From contig PLXF01000045.1 of NCBI GenBank assembly GCA_003151315.1, positions 4,247 through 11,614 of the forward strand: a DNA stretch of 7,368 nucleotides, in the 5' to 3' direction. Made by a program: the position numbers and the translations under genes. The stretch's first letter is position 1; each line of letters begins with the position of its first letter. The DNA comes from Parachlamydiales bacterium (GTDB lineage: Bacteria; Chlamydiota; Chlamydiia; Chlamydiales; SM23-39). Under the pieces are notes generated by a model that made no database searches, was not told where the DNA came from, and was given only the letters and a program-made list of their open reading frames with translations. This document shows positions 1-6,599 of this stretch, piece by piece.

Positions 1-1
1 G

Positions 2-592
2 GAAGGGCTTAGTTCCGACCATATCACCTTAATGGATGTGATCTCCAATGCGCGCCCGGGCATTTTAATTGGCGTTTCGGCGCAAAGTGGCGCCTTTACT
101 AAAGAGATCGTCGAGGGGATGCTTCGCTATACCCCCCATCCGATTATTTTCCCTTTATCGAATCCCACTTCCAAGTCCGAAGCGCTTCCGCAAGAGCTCA
201 TTGAATGGACTCGGGGCCAGGCGATTATTGCGACGGGGAGCCCCTTTCTTCCGGTCCAATATGAGGGGAAAACCTACACAATTTCTCAATGCAACAACGT
301 ATATATATTCCCAGGCGTAGGTCTTGGGGCTATCGCCGCGGAGGCTCAGAAAATCACCGATGAGATGTTTTTCGAAGCGGCAGAAAAGCTCGCTTCTCTT
401 TCCCCCTCTTTACAAGATCCCACCGCCGGGTTGTTTCCTCCAATTGAAAAGGTTAAAGAGATCAGTCGAATCATCGCGATTGCAGTGGCCAAAAAAGCCT
501 GCCAGCAGCAGGTGGCTCATGTCTCTATCTCTTCTATCGAAAAGCAGATCGACAACAGGATCTGGAACCCGGAATACCCGACTCTTCTTTAA
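2..592 (+). CDS. maeA: NAD-dependent malic enzyme, C-terminal part (5' end outside window)
   Basis: The reading frame is open from base 2, so the real start lies upstream and about 196 residues are visible, roughly the C-terminal third of a family of about 560 residues. The enzyme oxidatively decarboxylates L-malate to pyruvate with NAD(P) in the cytosol. Visible hallmarks are the LSNPT motif (family Asn contacts malate and the nicotinamide), the ATGSPF motif, and the QCNNVYIFPG stretch whose paired Asn residues bind the substrate carboxylate in the ME2/MaeA family. The C-terminal RIWNPEY matches the family's R-x-W-x-x-x-Y end. The ATG at base 32 is internal and not the start. The next gene on the same strand starts 61 bp downstream and no hairpin terminator is visible between them, so read-through is possible. 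NAD rather than NADP preference is inferred from overall similarity to MaeA/ME2; the cofactor-determining residues are outside the window. Confidence 0.93.
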   Translation, partial: EGLSSDHITLMDVISNARPGILIGVSAQSGAFTKEIVEGMLRYTPHPIIFPLSNPTSKSEALPQELIEWTRGQAIIATGSPFLPVQYEGKTYTISQCNNVYIFPGVGLGAIAAEAQKITDEMFFEAAEKLASLSPSLQDPTAGLFPPIEKVKEISRIIAIAVAKKACQQQVAHVSISSIEKQIDNRIWNPEYPTLL

Positions 593-653
593 AAACTCTT
601 TACGTAAATTCTATTAAATATTAAAAACAATTTTAACCACCTAGGAGTCATTT

Positions 654-3317
654 ATGGCGAGCCTCAGCCCTTTGGAAGTAAACAATTCGTATTCTCGAAC
701 CCGTCCTGATGGGATGGCTGTAGGGAAGTTGATGAGGCAGGAGATGTTCCATAATGTATCTCATAGGGGGATGGGACCTTTAACTTCTCAGAATTTGAAA
801 CAGATCCAAGATATATTTCGAATGCATCTGATCAATATGGCCGAGATAAATTGGACCGACCTACTTTCTTCCTTTGATTTTTCTGAAGAACAGAGACTCT
901 TACAGTTAATTATAGAAGAGTTGCAAAAAGGGAACGCGGCTCGCTATGTGAAAAAAATTGGGGAGGATCCGAACCTTTCCCTTCATCAAAAACGGAAAAT
1001 TATTGGAGAGATCTGCTTTTTAGCGCAACACGCGCCCCAATCATTAAAAAAAGCATTAAAAGCGGATCCTGTGCTCATGAGAGAAGCGATTGAAGATCTA
1101 GTGTATAAAGAGTATTCGCTTATGGATAAACAAATAGAACAGTACAAAAACGATCAGTCTTTTTTTAATCTGCAAGATCCACAGATATCTATCCATAACC
1201 TGATCTCTCGGACAATCGCCCGTTTTATCTTCACTAAAAAGGGAAGGTTGAATTTGGGGCTCATCGAAACGTTACAACAACACTTCTTAAGTAAATATCT
1301 GGAGTCGGAACATATTGAGGGGATGATTCTAACCCTTTCTCAAATAGATGCGACCTGGCAAAAGGACATCGATAGGATCACCAAGCCGATCCTTCCTGAC
1401 GGGCCCTCTTCCGATTTAATCCGTGCAGAACTCCTGCTTTCTCCCGAAGAGCCTATTAAGGACCTGCATACCAAATGGGTGGTTATATCCGCCCTTCTTA
1501 ATCAATACGGCCCGCGATCCATTGGAGATGCATGTGCGGTAGCTTGGGAGATTGGAAAGCCGAAATTATATTTTAATCAGGCTCTATCCGATTACACCCA
1601 GTTAATTCACGCAGGGGCCCTTGTTCGGACTGTGGAGGGAAAATCGATCCATTTTTACTATAAACCCACCCTATATACTCCCGATCTGTATCATACATTT
1701 GTTCTCACTGCGGAAGGCTTGTTTAATAAAAGACCCATTTGGGAATGTCCCAGTATTAAAAGAGGGTGTCTGCAATTGGGAATTAACAATCCAGCCAAAT
1801 ACAAAGATCGGATGCTCTCTATTTTATTACAGGGTCAAAAGATGCTGGTGATTCAAACAACGGCTAAAGAGATCATCACAGCCTTTGCTCAGGCAGTAAA
1901 AAGGGAGGCGCTACTCCCTCAAGCTTTGTATAGCTTTGATGCGACGAGTCATCGACTATTAGCTGCTTGCGAATCGGCCTTTGCCTCCTTTTCTGAGACG
2001 AGAGGGGATGATTGGATTCGCGACCGATTCGACCAATCCATTCGCAAGACGGTACAACCCTTTTGGGAGGAGTATAAGCTCAATAAGCCCCTTACAGAGG
2101 TGACTTTAATCCGACAAATGCAAAAAGAGTTTATGGCCGCTTTGCAAGGTCGGGTCCATTACATTTACAATGAAGCGTTAGTTCCTCCCTTTCCCCACCC
2201 CTATCAAATAACAGAAAAGGGGTTTGAGCTCTACGAACGGTTGGTTGGCGGGTGGTTTAATTGGGCCGATATGGGAAAAAGGATCGAAACTCCCGAGCAT
2301 ATGCAGGGATTGCTCTTGCGGGTAGTTTCCGTTGCAAAGCAAGCTCTTCAGGAAAAATACCCTGCAGACAAACAACCCATTCAACAATGCGCGGATCGAC
2401 TAGAAGAATTTCTTCAAGGCTATCATTTCATGAATAAATGTATGCGCTCTTATCATCAAGACAATCAAATGGTCACCGATCCAAGCGAATGGTATAGGAA
2501 ATTAGAACACACGCCTATGACCGATCGAGAGGGGAGAGGCGATTTTGACATAGAAGTTGTAGATAACTCTTTACTCTTTATCCCCCCCGTTCAAAAGATT
2601 TTATACAAAACCCCTTATGAACTAATTTCCTATATTCTCAAGTTTGTGTACTCACAGGAAGATATTTACCATTTTTGTGAACGAGATCTCGGCTTACAAG
2701 AGCTAGATCGGATAAAGGATTCTAGCAGCTCGTTTAATCTCGCGTTAAATAATTGGGATTTTATCGAATTTCTGGAATCGGAAAAAGAACCCGAGGAGTG
2801 GTTAGAAGGCAAATTAATCGTTCCAGGCAGAGCGTTAGCAGATCAATTAATAGATCACGAAATAAAGAAAAAAATAGGGGATCAATTTGAACAGCAAATT
2901 CTTATGGATCACAATGAGTTCTCCGCCTCTCTATTTAGAAATTTTGTAAATCAAATCTCCGCTAAGGAGTACACTCTTAGCGATTATGCGGAAATTCTGA
3001 CGGGGATAGCCTTAGAATTGACCAATGTGCCTGAAGAGGAGCTTGATGATATGGAACTTACCTATGATTTCCTCCTTCTGAAAGCTTTGCCTCCAGATAT
3101 GTTGGATACGATTAGGCATGGAGCGATCCTTTTTGCACAATTGCAAGGGAGCGAAGAGGAGATGAAAATTCAGTACTGTGTTTTCTATAACCTACGTACA
3201 AAAAAAGTGGGAATAGGTTCTATTGAAGAAGATAAAACGGATCTGGTCCCCATGGGTGAGACTCTTTGGATTGACAATCAAAGTGAAGACTCCGACACCC
3301 CTACATACCGCTCGTAA
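654..3317 (+). CDS. Large uncharacterised soluble protein (887 aa), possible divergent cysteine-protease-like fold
   Basis: I do not recognise this protein. The ATG is preceded by a good SD site (AGGAG at 643-647, 6-nt spacing), and the frame stays open for 887 codons, so it is a genuine gene. It has no signal peptide or membrane segment and is rich in Leu, Lys, Glu and Gln. Residues 45-245 look largely alpha-helical, and the C-terminal 60 residues look like beta strands. Two segments resemble what a papain-like fold would need: Cys294 in a GDACAVAWEI context (291-300) at the start of a putative helix, and His822 in RHGAILFA (821-828), followed by strand-like VFYNL (843-847) and GETLWID (868-874). 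This Cys/His pairing is only a guess; the roughly 525-residue spacing would require a large insertion. The acidic tail ends in SEDSDTPTYRS. It could equally be a lineage-specific host-interaction or structural protein. The gene is followed after 3 bp by a dispersed repeat. Confidence 0.85.
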   Translation: MASLSPLEVNNSYSRTRPDGMAVGKLMRQEMFHNVSHRGMGPLTSQNLKQIQDIFRMHLINMAEINWTDLLSSFDFSEEQRLLQLIIEELQKGNAARYVKKIGEDPNLSLHQKRKIIGEICFLAQHAPQSLKKALKADPVLMREAIEDLVYKEYSLMDKQIEQYKNDQSFFNLQDPQISIHNLISRTIARFIFTKKGRLNLGLIETLQQHFLSKYLESEHIEGMILTLSQIDATWQKDIDRITKPILPDGPSSDLIRAELLLSPEEPIKDLHTKWVVISALLNQYGPRSIGDACAVAWEIGKPKLYFNQALSDYTQLIHAGALVRTVEGKSIHFYYKPTLYTPDLYHTFVLTAEGLFNKRPIWECPSIKRGCLQLGINNPAKYKDRMLSILLQGQKMLVIQTTAKEIITAFAQAVKREALLPQALYSFDATSHRLLAACESAFASFSETRGDDWIRDRFDQSIRKTVQPFWEEYKLNKPLTEVTLIRQMQKEFMAALQGRVHYIYNEALVPPFPHPYQITEKGFELYERLVGGWFNWADMGKRIETPEHMQGLLLRVVSVAKQALQEKYPADKQPIQQCADRLEEFLQGYHFMNKCMRSYHQDNQMVTDPSEWYRKLEHTPMTDREGRGDFDIEVVDNSLLFIPPVQKILYKTPYELISYILKFVYSQEDIYHFCERDLGLQELDRIKDSSSSFNLALNNWDFIEFLESEKEPEEWLEGKLIVPGRALADQLIDHEIKKKIGDQFEQQILMDHNEFSASLFRNFVNQISAKEYTLSDYAEILTGIALELTNVPEEELDDMELTYDFLLLKALPPDMLDTIRHGAILFAQLQGSEEEMKIQYCVFYNLRTKKVGIGSIEEDKTDLVPMGETLWIDNQSEDSDTPTYRS

Positions 3318-3320
3318 TTC

Positions 3321-3354
3321 AAAAACCGATTCTTGAATCACGAACGGGTATAGT
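3321..3354 (-). repeat. Dispersed intergenic repeat, copy A
   Basis: Read on the minus strand, this copy begins ACTATACCCGTTCGTGATTC and continues AAGAATCGGTTTTT. It matches copy B (7291-7319) at all but two positions and one single-base gap, and its first part matches copy C (7345-7368). The core GATTC-AA-GAATC is itself a perfect dyad (3329-3340). It starts 3 bp after the stop of the 887-residue gene and lies in the opposite orientation to copies B and C. Confidence 0.75.
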
Positions 3355-3407
3355 CGACACCTTTTCTAAAGACGAAAGCGAAATAAACGAGATTCTTTAG
3401 CGTACAG

Positions 3408-3433
3408 AGTAGGGAAGGGGTTCCTTCCCTACT
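3408..3433. terminator. Perfect 11-bp stem-loop between convergent genes, probable terminator
   Basis: AGTAGGGAAGG (3408-3418) pairs perfectly with CCTTCCCTACT (3423-3433) across a GGTT loop. It is followed on the + strand by a short run (TTTA), so it best fits the end of the rightward 887-residue gene. It also sits 7 bp past the tpx stop on the minus strand and may act in both directions, although no U-tract follows on that side. Confidence 0.6.
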
Positions 3434-3440
3434 TTATGAG

Positions 3441-3944
3441 TTACGAATGGATCGCTTTTAGGGCCATTTCATATTGGGGTTCTTGTGTGACTTCCGGAAC
3501 TAATTCTGCGTAGACAACTTGATCGTGCTCATCGAGAACTAAAATCGAGCGGGCTAGCAACCCAGCAAGAGGTCCGTCTATAATCAATAGACCGTAATCT
3601 TCGGCGAATTTTTTGCTGCGCATGACAGAAAGAATAGCCACATTGTGCACCCCTTCTGTATCGCAAAAGCGCTTTTGTGCAAAAGGAAGGTCGGCAGAAA
3701 CGGTGATGATGACCACATGAGGGTTTTTCTTAGCAAATTCGTTTAAATGTTTTGTCATTAGACTGCAAACACCTGTATCTAAACTCGGCACCGTCGCCAA
3801 AATCTTCCATTTGCCAGCATAATCGTGAAGAGTCTTTTCTTGGAGGTCCTTATCGACTAAGGAAAAAGGGGGCGCTTTTGCATGCAGAGAGGGGAGAGAA
3901 CCGTTAGTATGAATCGGTTTTCCTTTAAATGTAATTTGAGCCAT
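3441..3944 (-). CDS. tpx: Thiol peroxidase Tpx (atypical 2-Cys peroxiredoxin)
   Basis: This is a 167-residue peroxiredoxin that reduces hydrogen peroxide and, preferentially in this family, alkyl and lipid hydroperoxides with thioredoxin as the usual reductant. The N-terminus MAQITFKGKP aligns with E. coli Tpx. The peroxidatic Cys60 lies in PSLDTGVC with the family Thr57 three residues before it, the resolving Cys94 is in SADLPFAQKRFC, and Arg132 in the LARS segment is the usual active-site Arg. The longer reading frame to 3992 would add 16 residues foreign to the family; I chose the ATG at 3944, which has AGGA (3954-3951) at 6-nt spacing. The start is 23 bp after the stop of the methyltransferase gene, so tpx is probably the last gene of the polyketide synthase unit. 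Length and catalytic residues are complete. The operon position suggests, but does not prove, a role in protecting the lipid product or the membrane from peroxidation. Confidence 0.96.
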   Translation of the reverse strand: MAQITFKGKPIHTNGSLPSLHAKAPPFSLVDKDLQEKTLHDYAGKWKILATVPSLDTGVCSLMTKHLNEFAKKNPHVVIITVSADLPFAQKRFCDTEGVHNVAILSVMRSKKFAEDYGLLIIDGPLAGLLARSILVLDEHDQVVYAELVPEVTQEPQYEMALKAIHS

Positions 3945-3967
3945 AAATAATCCTAATAAAAGTTTCG

Positions 3968-4711
3968 TTACATCTTGCGAGCTATTCCGCAATAACCTCC
4001 CGTCAACCGGCGACTAAAAGCGAAGGTGAAATCGGGATGGACCTTTCTTGAAGAAAGGAGGTGCAAGAGGGGTTTTCCTCTTAGTTTAGGGTTAAACCCT
4101 TTCATGTCGAATATAGTGAGATCGTAATGGTGGCAATACCTCTGCATCTCTTCGGGTTTAATGAAGAGGCTGTAGACATGCATACGGGGCGGTGTATTTT
4201 TAACAAACCACTCCACCCCTTTGATCACCAAAAAATAGGTGAGCGCATTGCGGTTAAACGTATGGAAAAAAAAGAGGCCTCCCGGTTTTAAGACACGGCT
4301 AGCCTCCGCGATCAAAAAAGCTGGCTCGTCCACATGCTCCAGCACATCCATCGCACACACAACATCAAACGTCTCCTTTTCAAAGGGAAGACAATAGGCG
4401 TGTCCGGCTAGGTAGCGGACCTTTTTTTCTGCATCGAAAGTTTTCGCCACTTCGAGGCTCGATTGAGAAAGGTCGACCCCTGTAACGGTATGCCCTTTTT
4501 CTGCTAAGGCATTCGTTAAAAATCCGGCGCCGCAGCCAATATCGAGAACATGTGCCGGCTCAGGACCGATCTCTTCTATAATCCAGGGGATACGGACCCG
4601 GTTTTCAGCTCGTAAAAGGGCAACAGGGTGGTCAGAGCGGGTATACCACTCCTCTTTCAACTCGTTATAAAACTCGTTGTTTATTGCCTGATGACCGGTT
4701 TGTCTTTCCAT
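3968..4711 (-). CDS. UbiG-like SAM-dependent methyltransferase (247 aa)
   Basis: Class I SAM methyltransferase. Motif I is VLDIGCGAG (55-63), the acidic ribose-binding position is Asp80 (TGVDLS), motif II is FDVVCAMDVLEHV (115-127) and motif III is VLKPGG (140-145). The following TFNRN (151-155) and FIKPEEM (183-189) are hallmarks of the UbiG/Coq3 O-methyltransferase group. UbiG methylates phenolic hydroxyls of a polyprenylated ring; next to a type III polyketide synthase the likely substrate is an alkylresorcinol or alkylpyrone hydroxyl, though C-methylation cannot be excluded. The frame is open to 4822, but those 37 extra residues lie entirely inside the upstream membrane-protein gene and lack family similarity. 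I therefore use the ATG at 4711, with a GGA (4721-4719) 7 nt before it. That gives 247 residues, normal for UbiG, and a 31-bp overlap suggesting translational coupling. A true ubiquinone/menaquinone-pathway enzyme is the alternative; the neighbours argue against it. Confidence 0.88.
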   Translation of the reverse strand: MERQTGHQAINNEFYNELKEEWYTRSDHPVALLRAENRVRIPWIIEEIGPEPAHVLDIGCGAGFLTNALAEKGHTVTGVDLSQSSLEVAKTFDAEKKVRYLAGHAYCLPFEKETFDVVCAMDVLEHVDEPAFLIAEASRVLKPGGLFFFHTFNRNALTYFLVIKGVEWFVKNTPPRMHVYSLFIKPEEMQRYCHHYDLTIFDMKGFNPKLRGKPLLHLLSSRKVHPDFTFAFSRRLTGGYCGIARKM

Positions 4712-5187
4712 ATGATGTTCCAAAATAGGACCTGGTAAATAAAAAAGAGGCAGAGAAGGGTAAATTGCCCATACAGAAATAGGTGTAAAAGGGGCGCGTT
4801 GTCCAACCAGCGTGAAATCCAAGGGGCAAGTTCAACGCCTTGAGATACGGGCCAGATGAAGCCCGCTACGGTAAGAGTGATCGGATGGAGGGTGAAAAGA
4901 AGGGCGTGAAGCCAATTTTCAGAGGCGGGGCAATGGTACTTATGGACAAATTCATCTTTAGTAACGAGAAGGGTGGATGCAATGGCAAGAAGAATGTAGA
5001 AGGGGAGTGTAGAACTCGTAAAAGGGACCCAGATCACATATCCCGTGCAAAGGACCACGCTCAAAGTATCAATCGGATGGCCAATTCTCTCCCATTTCGG
5101 AAGACCTCGCCTTACATGAAAATACCCCTCGTCAAACGCAATCGCAAGAGCTTGAAGGGCAAAAGGAACTAGCGCTGTTATCCACAT
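4681..5187 (-). CDS. Small His-rich multi-pass membrane protein of a polyketide synthase operon (168 aa)
   Basis: I do not recognise a named family. The protein has about four or five hydrophobic segments: near residues 4-18, 42-57, 62-76, 95-113 and 133-158. Polar loops between them carry an unusual set of possible metal ligands: Asp19/Glu20, His24, His37 in an ERIGHPID loop, Asp40, Asp78/Glu79, His82, His85 with Cys86, Glu90, His94 and His101. Such His/acid clusters at membrane faces occur in membrane hydroxylases and desaturases, but no standard HxxxH-HxxHH pattern is present, so the comparison is loose. The longer frame to 5280 is rejected because its first 31 residues overlap the conserved C-terminus of the polyketide synthase. 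The ATG at 5187 overlaps the synthase stop by 10 bp and has a GGA only 3 nt upstream, so translation is probably coupled. The likely role, by position only, is oxidation, transport or anchoring of the polyketide lipid. Confidence 0.8.
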   Translation of the reverse strand: MWITALVPFALQALAIAFDEGYFHVRRGLPKWERIGHPIDTLSVVLCTGYVIWVPFTSSTLPFYILLAIASTLLVTKDEFVHKYHCPASENWLHALLFTLHPITLTVAGFIWPVSQGVELAPWISRWLDNAPLLHLFLYGQFTLLCLFFIYQVLFWNIIWKDKPVIRQ

Positions 5188-6296
5188 ATTTCCATCACAC
5201 TTCCCGAAATGGTAAGTCCGGGCCCGAAAGCTAAGCTGACAACAATTCCTGTTGGGCAATCCGCTAAAATAGAATCCCATACATGGGGAATCGTCGCTGA
5301 CGACATATTGCCATATTTTCGTAAGATTTCGAAACTAAACGAAAGTTGCTCATCGCTCAAACCTAATAGCTCTTGAATTTGCAGCAAAATTTTAGGCCCT
5401 CCGGGATGGATAGCAAAAAGGGCGACAGGCAAAATTTTTTCCCAGGAAAGGCCCCCTTTGGAGCAGAGGCGCTTCAGGTATCCGATCAGCGAGCGGGCGA
5501 TCAGGACGGGAACCTCTTTAGCCAGCGTCATCTCAAAACCCCAGCTAGCGATATTCCAGGTCATCGCCTTTGATGAAGCAGGGATGATCTCTTCCGATAG
5601 GGCTAAAAGACGCAATCCACGTCCCCCTTCATCCCCTTTTATCACCGAATATTTCACCATCCCATCAGCAAATAGACTTTGGCACACCAATTGGTCGAGT
5701 CTATGAAGAGAAGGGTTGGAATGTAATGAGCAAAATTCAGTATGGACGAGATCGATCCGTTCTTGACCTGTAGCTAAAAATCCGCGTCCGATCCGTAAAG
5801 CGGGGAACGCCCCATAGCACCCCATATGATACGCATGGGTCACTTCAGTATTCCAGCCCCGTTTAGAGACGATTTTTTGAGCCGCGCTAGGCGAGGCATA
5901 CCCCGTACAAGTCACATGGATTATCCCATCAGGAGCCTCTTCACTTTCAGGATAGAAAGTCTCAAAGGCCCGGTCGGCGTGCTCTTCATAATGCTTTAGA
6001 CGCACCTCTAAAGGAGCTCCTTGATGAGATTTGTCGATCTGATAGATCTCCATTTTTTCCCAATCGCGGTGATGAACGTCCGATACAATATGCCCTCGCT
6101 CAGCAATTCGATCGGGTTTACAGCCAACATGCCAGAGCCTTTCTCGGAAAGAATCCCGGAATTCATTCATCTCTTGTATGGGCTGTCCCGTCTTTACCGA
6201 TTCCGCTTGCACGTGCGCGGCGACAAGCCAATCGAGAGTCTCTTCTTGTTTCGATGTAAACGGGGGTCTGATTGTTTGAAAGTCAGCTAAAAGCAT
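5178..6296 (-). CDS. Type III polyketide synthase (chalcone/stilbene synthase family; probable alkylresorcinol or alkylpyrone synthase)
   Basis: This 372-residue homodimer-type ketosynthase extends an acyl-CoA starter with malonyl-CoA and cyclises the chain. The triad is intact: Cys160 in HAYHMGCYGAFPALR, His297 in AIHPGG and Asn330 in YGNMSSA. The family C-terminal GPG loop is AFGPGLT (356-362). The HVTCTGYASPSA segment (127-138) is of the bacterial lipid-PKS kind. Compared with plant chalcone synthase, gatekeeper Phe215 is retained (LFADG, 208-212), Phe265 is replaced by Met256, and Gly256 aligns with Trp247, consistent with a long-chain acyl starter rather than a coumaroyl one. Product identity is inference. 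It heads a minus-strand unit with a membrane protein, a UbiG-like methyltransferase and tpx. The ATG at 6296 is the only plausible start, because an in-frame TGA lies 23 nt upstream. Its strong SD (GGAGG, 6317-6313) is 16 nt away, unusually far. Confidence 0.95.
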   Translation of the reverse strand: MLLADFQTIRPPFTSKQEETLDWLVAAHVQAESVKTGQPIQEMNEFRDSFRERLWHVGCKPDRIAERGHIVSDVHHRDWEKMEIYQIDKSHQGAPLEVRLKHYEEHADRAFETFYPESEEAPDGIIHVTCTGYASPSAAQKIVSKRGWNTEVTHAYHMGCYGAFPALRIGRGFLATGQERIDLVHTEFCSLHSNPSLHRLDQLVCQSLFADGMVKYSVIKGDEGGRGLRLLALSEEIIPASSKAMTWNIASWGFEMTLAKEVPVLIARSLIGYLKRLCSKGGLSWEKILPVALFAIHPGGPKILLQIQELLGLSDEQLSFSFEILRKYGNMSSATIPHVWDSILADCPTGIVVSLAFGPGLTISGSVMEICG

Positions 6297-6383
6297 CCCA
6301 CAAAGATAAAGACCTCCTCAAAAAAAAGCAATATTTACAAAAATTTTTTAGTTTAAGAAAAGAGAAAAAAATTTGAAAATAAA
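6297..6383. promoter_or_regulatory. A/T-rich divergent promoter region
   Basis: This 87-bp gap separates the divergent polyketide synthase and small membrane protein genes and is dominated by A and T tracts. It must carry the promoter of the minus-strand unit. A weak candidate there is TTTTCA (6379-6374) with TAAACT (6355-6350), 18-bp spacing and 4/6 matches each. On the + strand TTTACA (6334-6339) resembles a -35 box but lacks a good -10 partner. The strong SD of the synthase (6317-6313) is in this gap. Exact promoter placement is not certain. Confidence 0.35.
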
Positions 6384-6599
6384 ATGGAAATAAACTATTT
6401 TCAGATTATGAAGAAGTTACTGTGGATGCTCTTTTTATTTGGCGCTTATATCTGGGTGATCACCTCAGGGCATGAAGAATTTCTGTTTGATCAAGGGAGA
6501 ACGGTCTATCGAGCGTTCGTTTCCTGGTTCGACGACGCCGATGTCGACTTTCAAGTCAAAAAAATCAAACAGAAGAAAAAGTCCCGCCGCTGGGACTAA
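6384..6599 (+). CDS. Small single-pass membrane protein (71 aa, or 63 aa from ATG 6408)
   Basis: Unrecognised small protein. Its one hydrophobic segment is KKLLWMLFLFGAYIWVITSG (residues 10-29), followed by a mixed polar region and a strongly basic tail, KKIKQKKKSRRWD. It could be an N-terminally anchored protein or carry an uncleaved signal; there is no lipobox. Two starts are possible. The ATG at 6384 gives eight extra residues, and the ATG at 6408 puts MKK directly before the hydrophobic core, which looks more natural; neither has a good SD. It is divergent from the polyketide synthase gene and its stop overlaps the convergent 203-residue gene by 4 bp. The end of its coding sequence doubles as a terminator for that convergent gene. 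Function is unknown. Confidence 0.6.
   Translation: MEINYFQIMKKLLWMLFLFGAYIWVITSGHEEFLFDQGRTVYRAFVSWFDDADVDFQVKKIKQKKKSRRWD
6570..6597 (-). terminator. Intrinsic terminator of the 203-aa gene, embedded in a convergent CDS
   Basis: On the minus strand AGTCCC (6597-6592), a six-base loop, then GGGACT (6585-6580) form a stem followed at once by TTTTTCTTCT (6579-6570). The stem starts within the TAG stop of the 203-residue gene. On the + strand the T-tract corresponds to the Lys codons near the end of the small membrane protein. The stem is only 6 bp but GC-rich. Confidence 0.6.

Noticed and set aside
593..653. Possible promoter or terminator between the malic enzyme and the 887-aa gene
   Set aside because: There is no hairpin, and the AT-rich sequence offers only poor -35/-10 matches; only the SD at 643-647 is convincing.
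1621..1851. 76-residue frame inside the 887-aa gene
   Set aside because: It is a shifted frame within a long uninterrupted gene, with no independent start signal.
3321..3354. Reading the repeat as a CRISPR unit or tRNA fragment
   Set aside because: There is no regular array with spacers, copies lie in opposite orientations 4 kb apart, and no cloverleaf can be drawn.
3366..3400. 7-bp inverted repeat CTAAAGA/TCTTTAG with a 21-base loop
   Set aside because: The stem is short and AT-rich, the loop is long and no T-tract follows; the 11-bp hairpin just downstream is a far better terminator.
3945..3992. N-terminal extension of tpx (16 residues)
   Set aside because: The extra residues do not resemble the family N-terminus, overlap the methyltransferase end, and the internal ATG at 3944 has a good SD.
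4840..5172. 110-residue + strand reading frame
   Set aside because: It is antisense to the membrane-protein gene, has no SD or recognisable composition, and is best explained as a shadow frame.
5188..5280. N-terminal extension of the membrane protein (31 residues)
   Set aside because: It lies wholly within the conserved C-terminal coding region of the polyketide synthase; the ATG at 5187 starts directly at the first hydrophobic segment.
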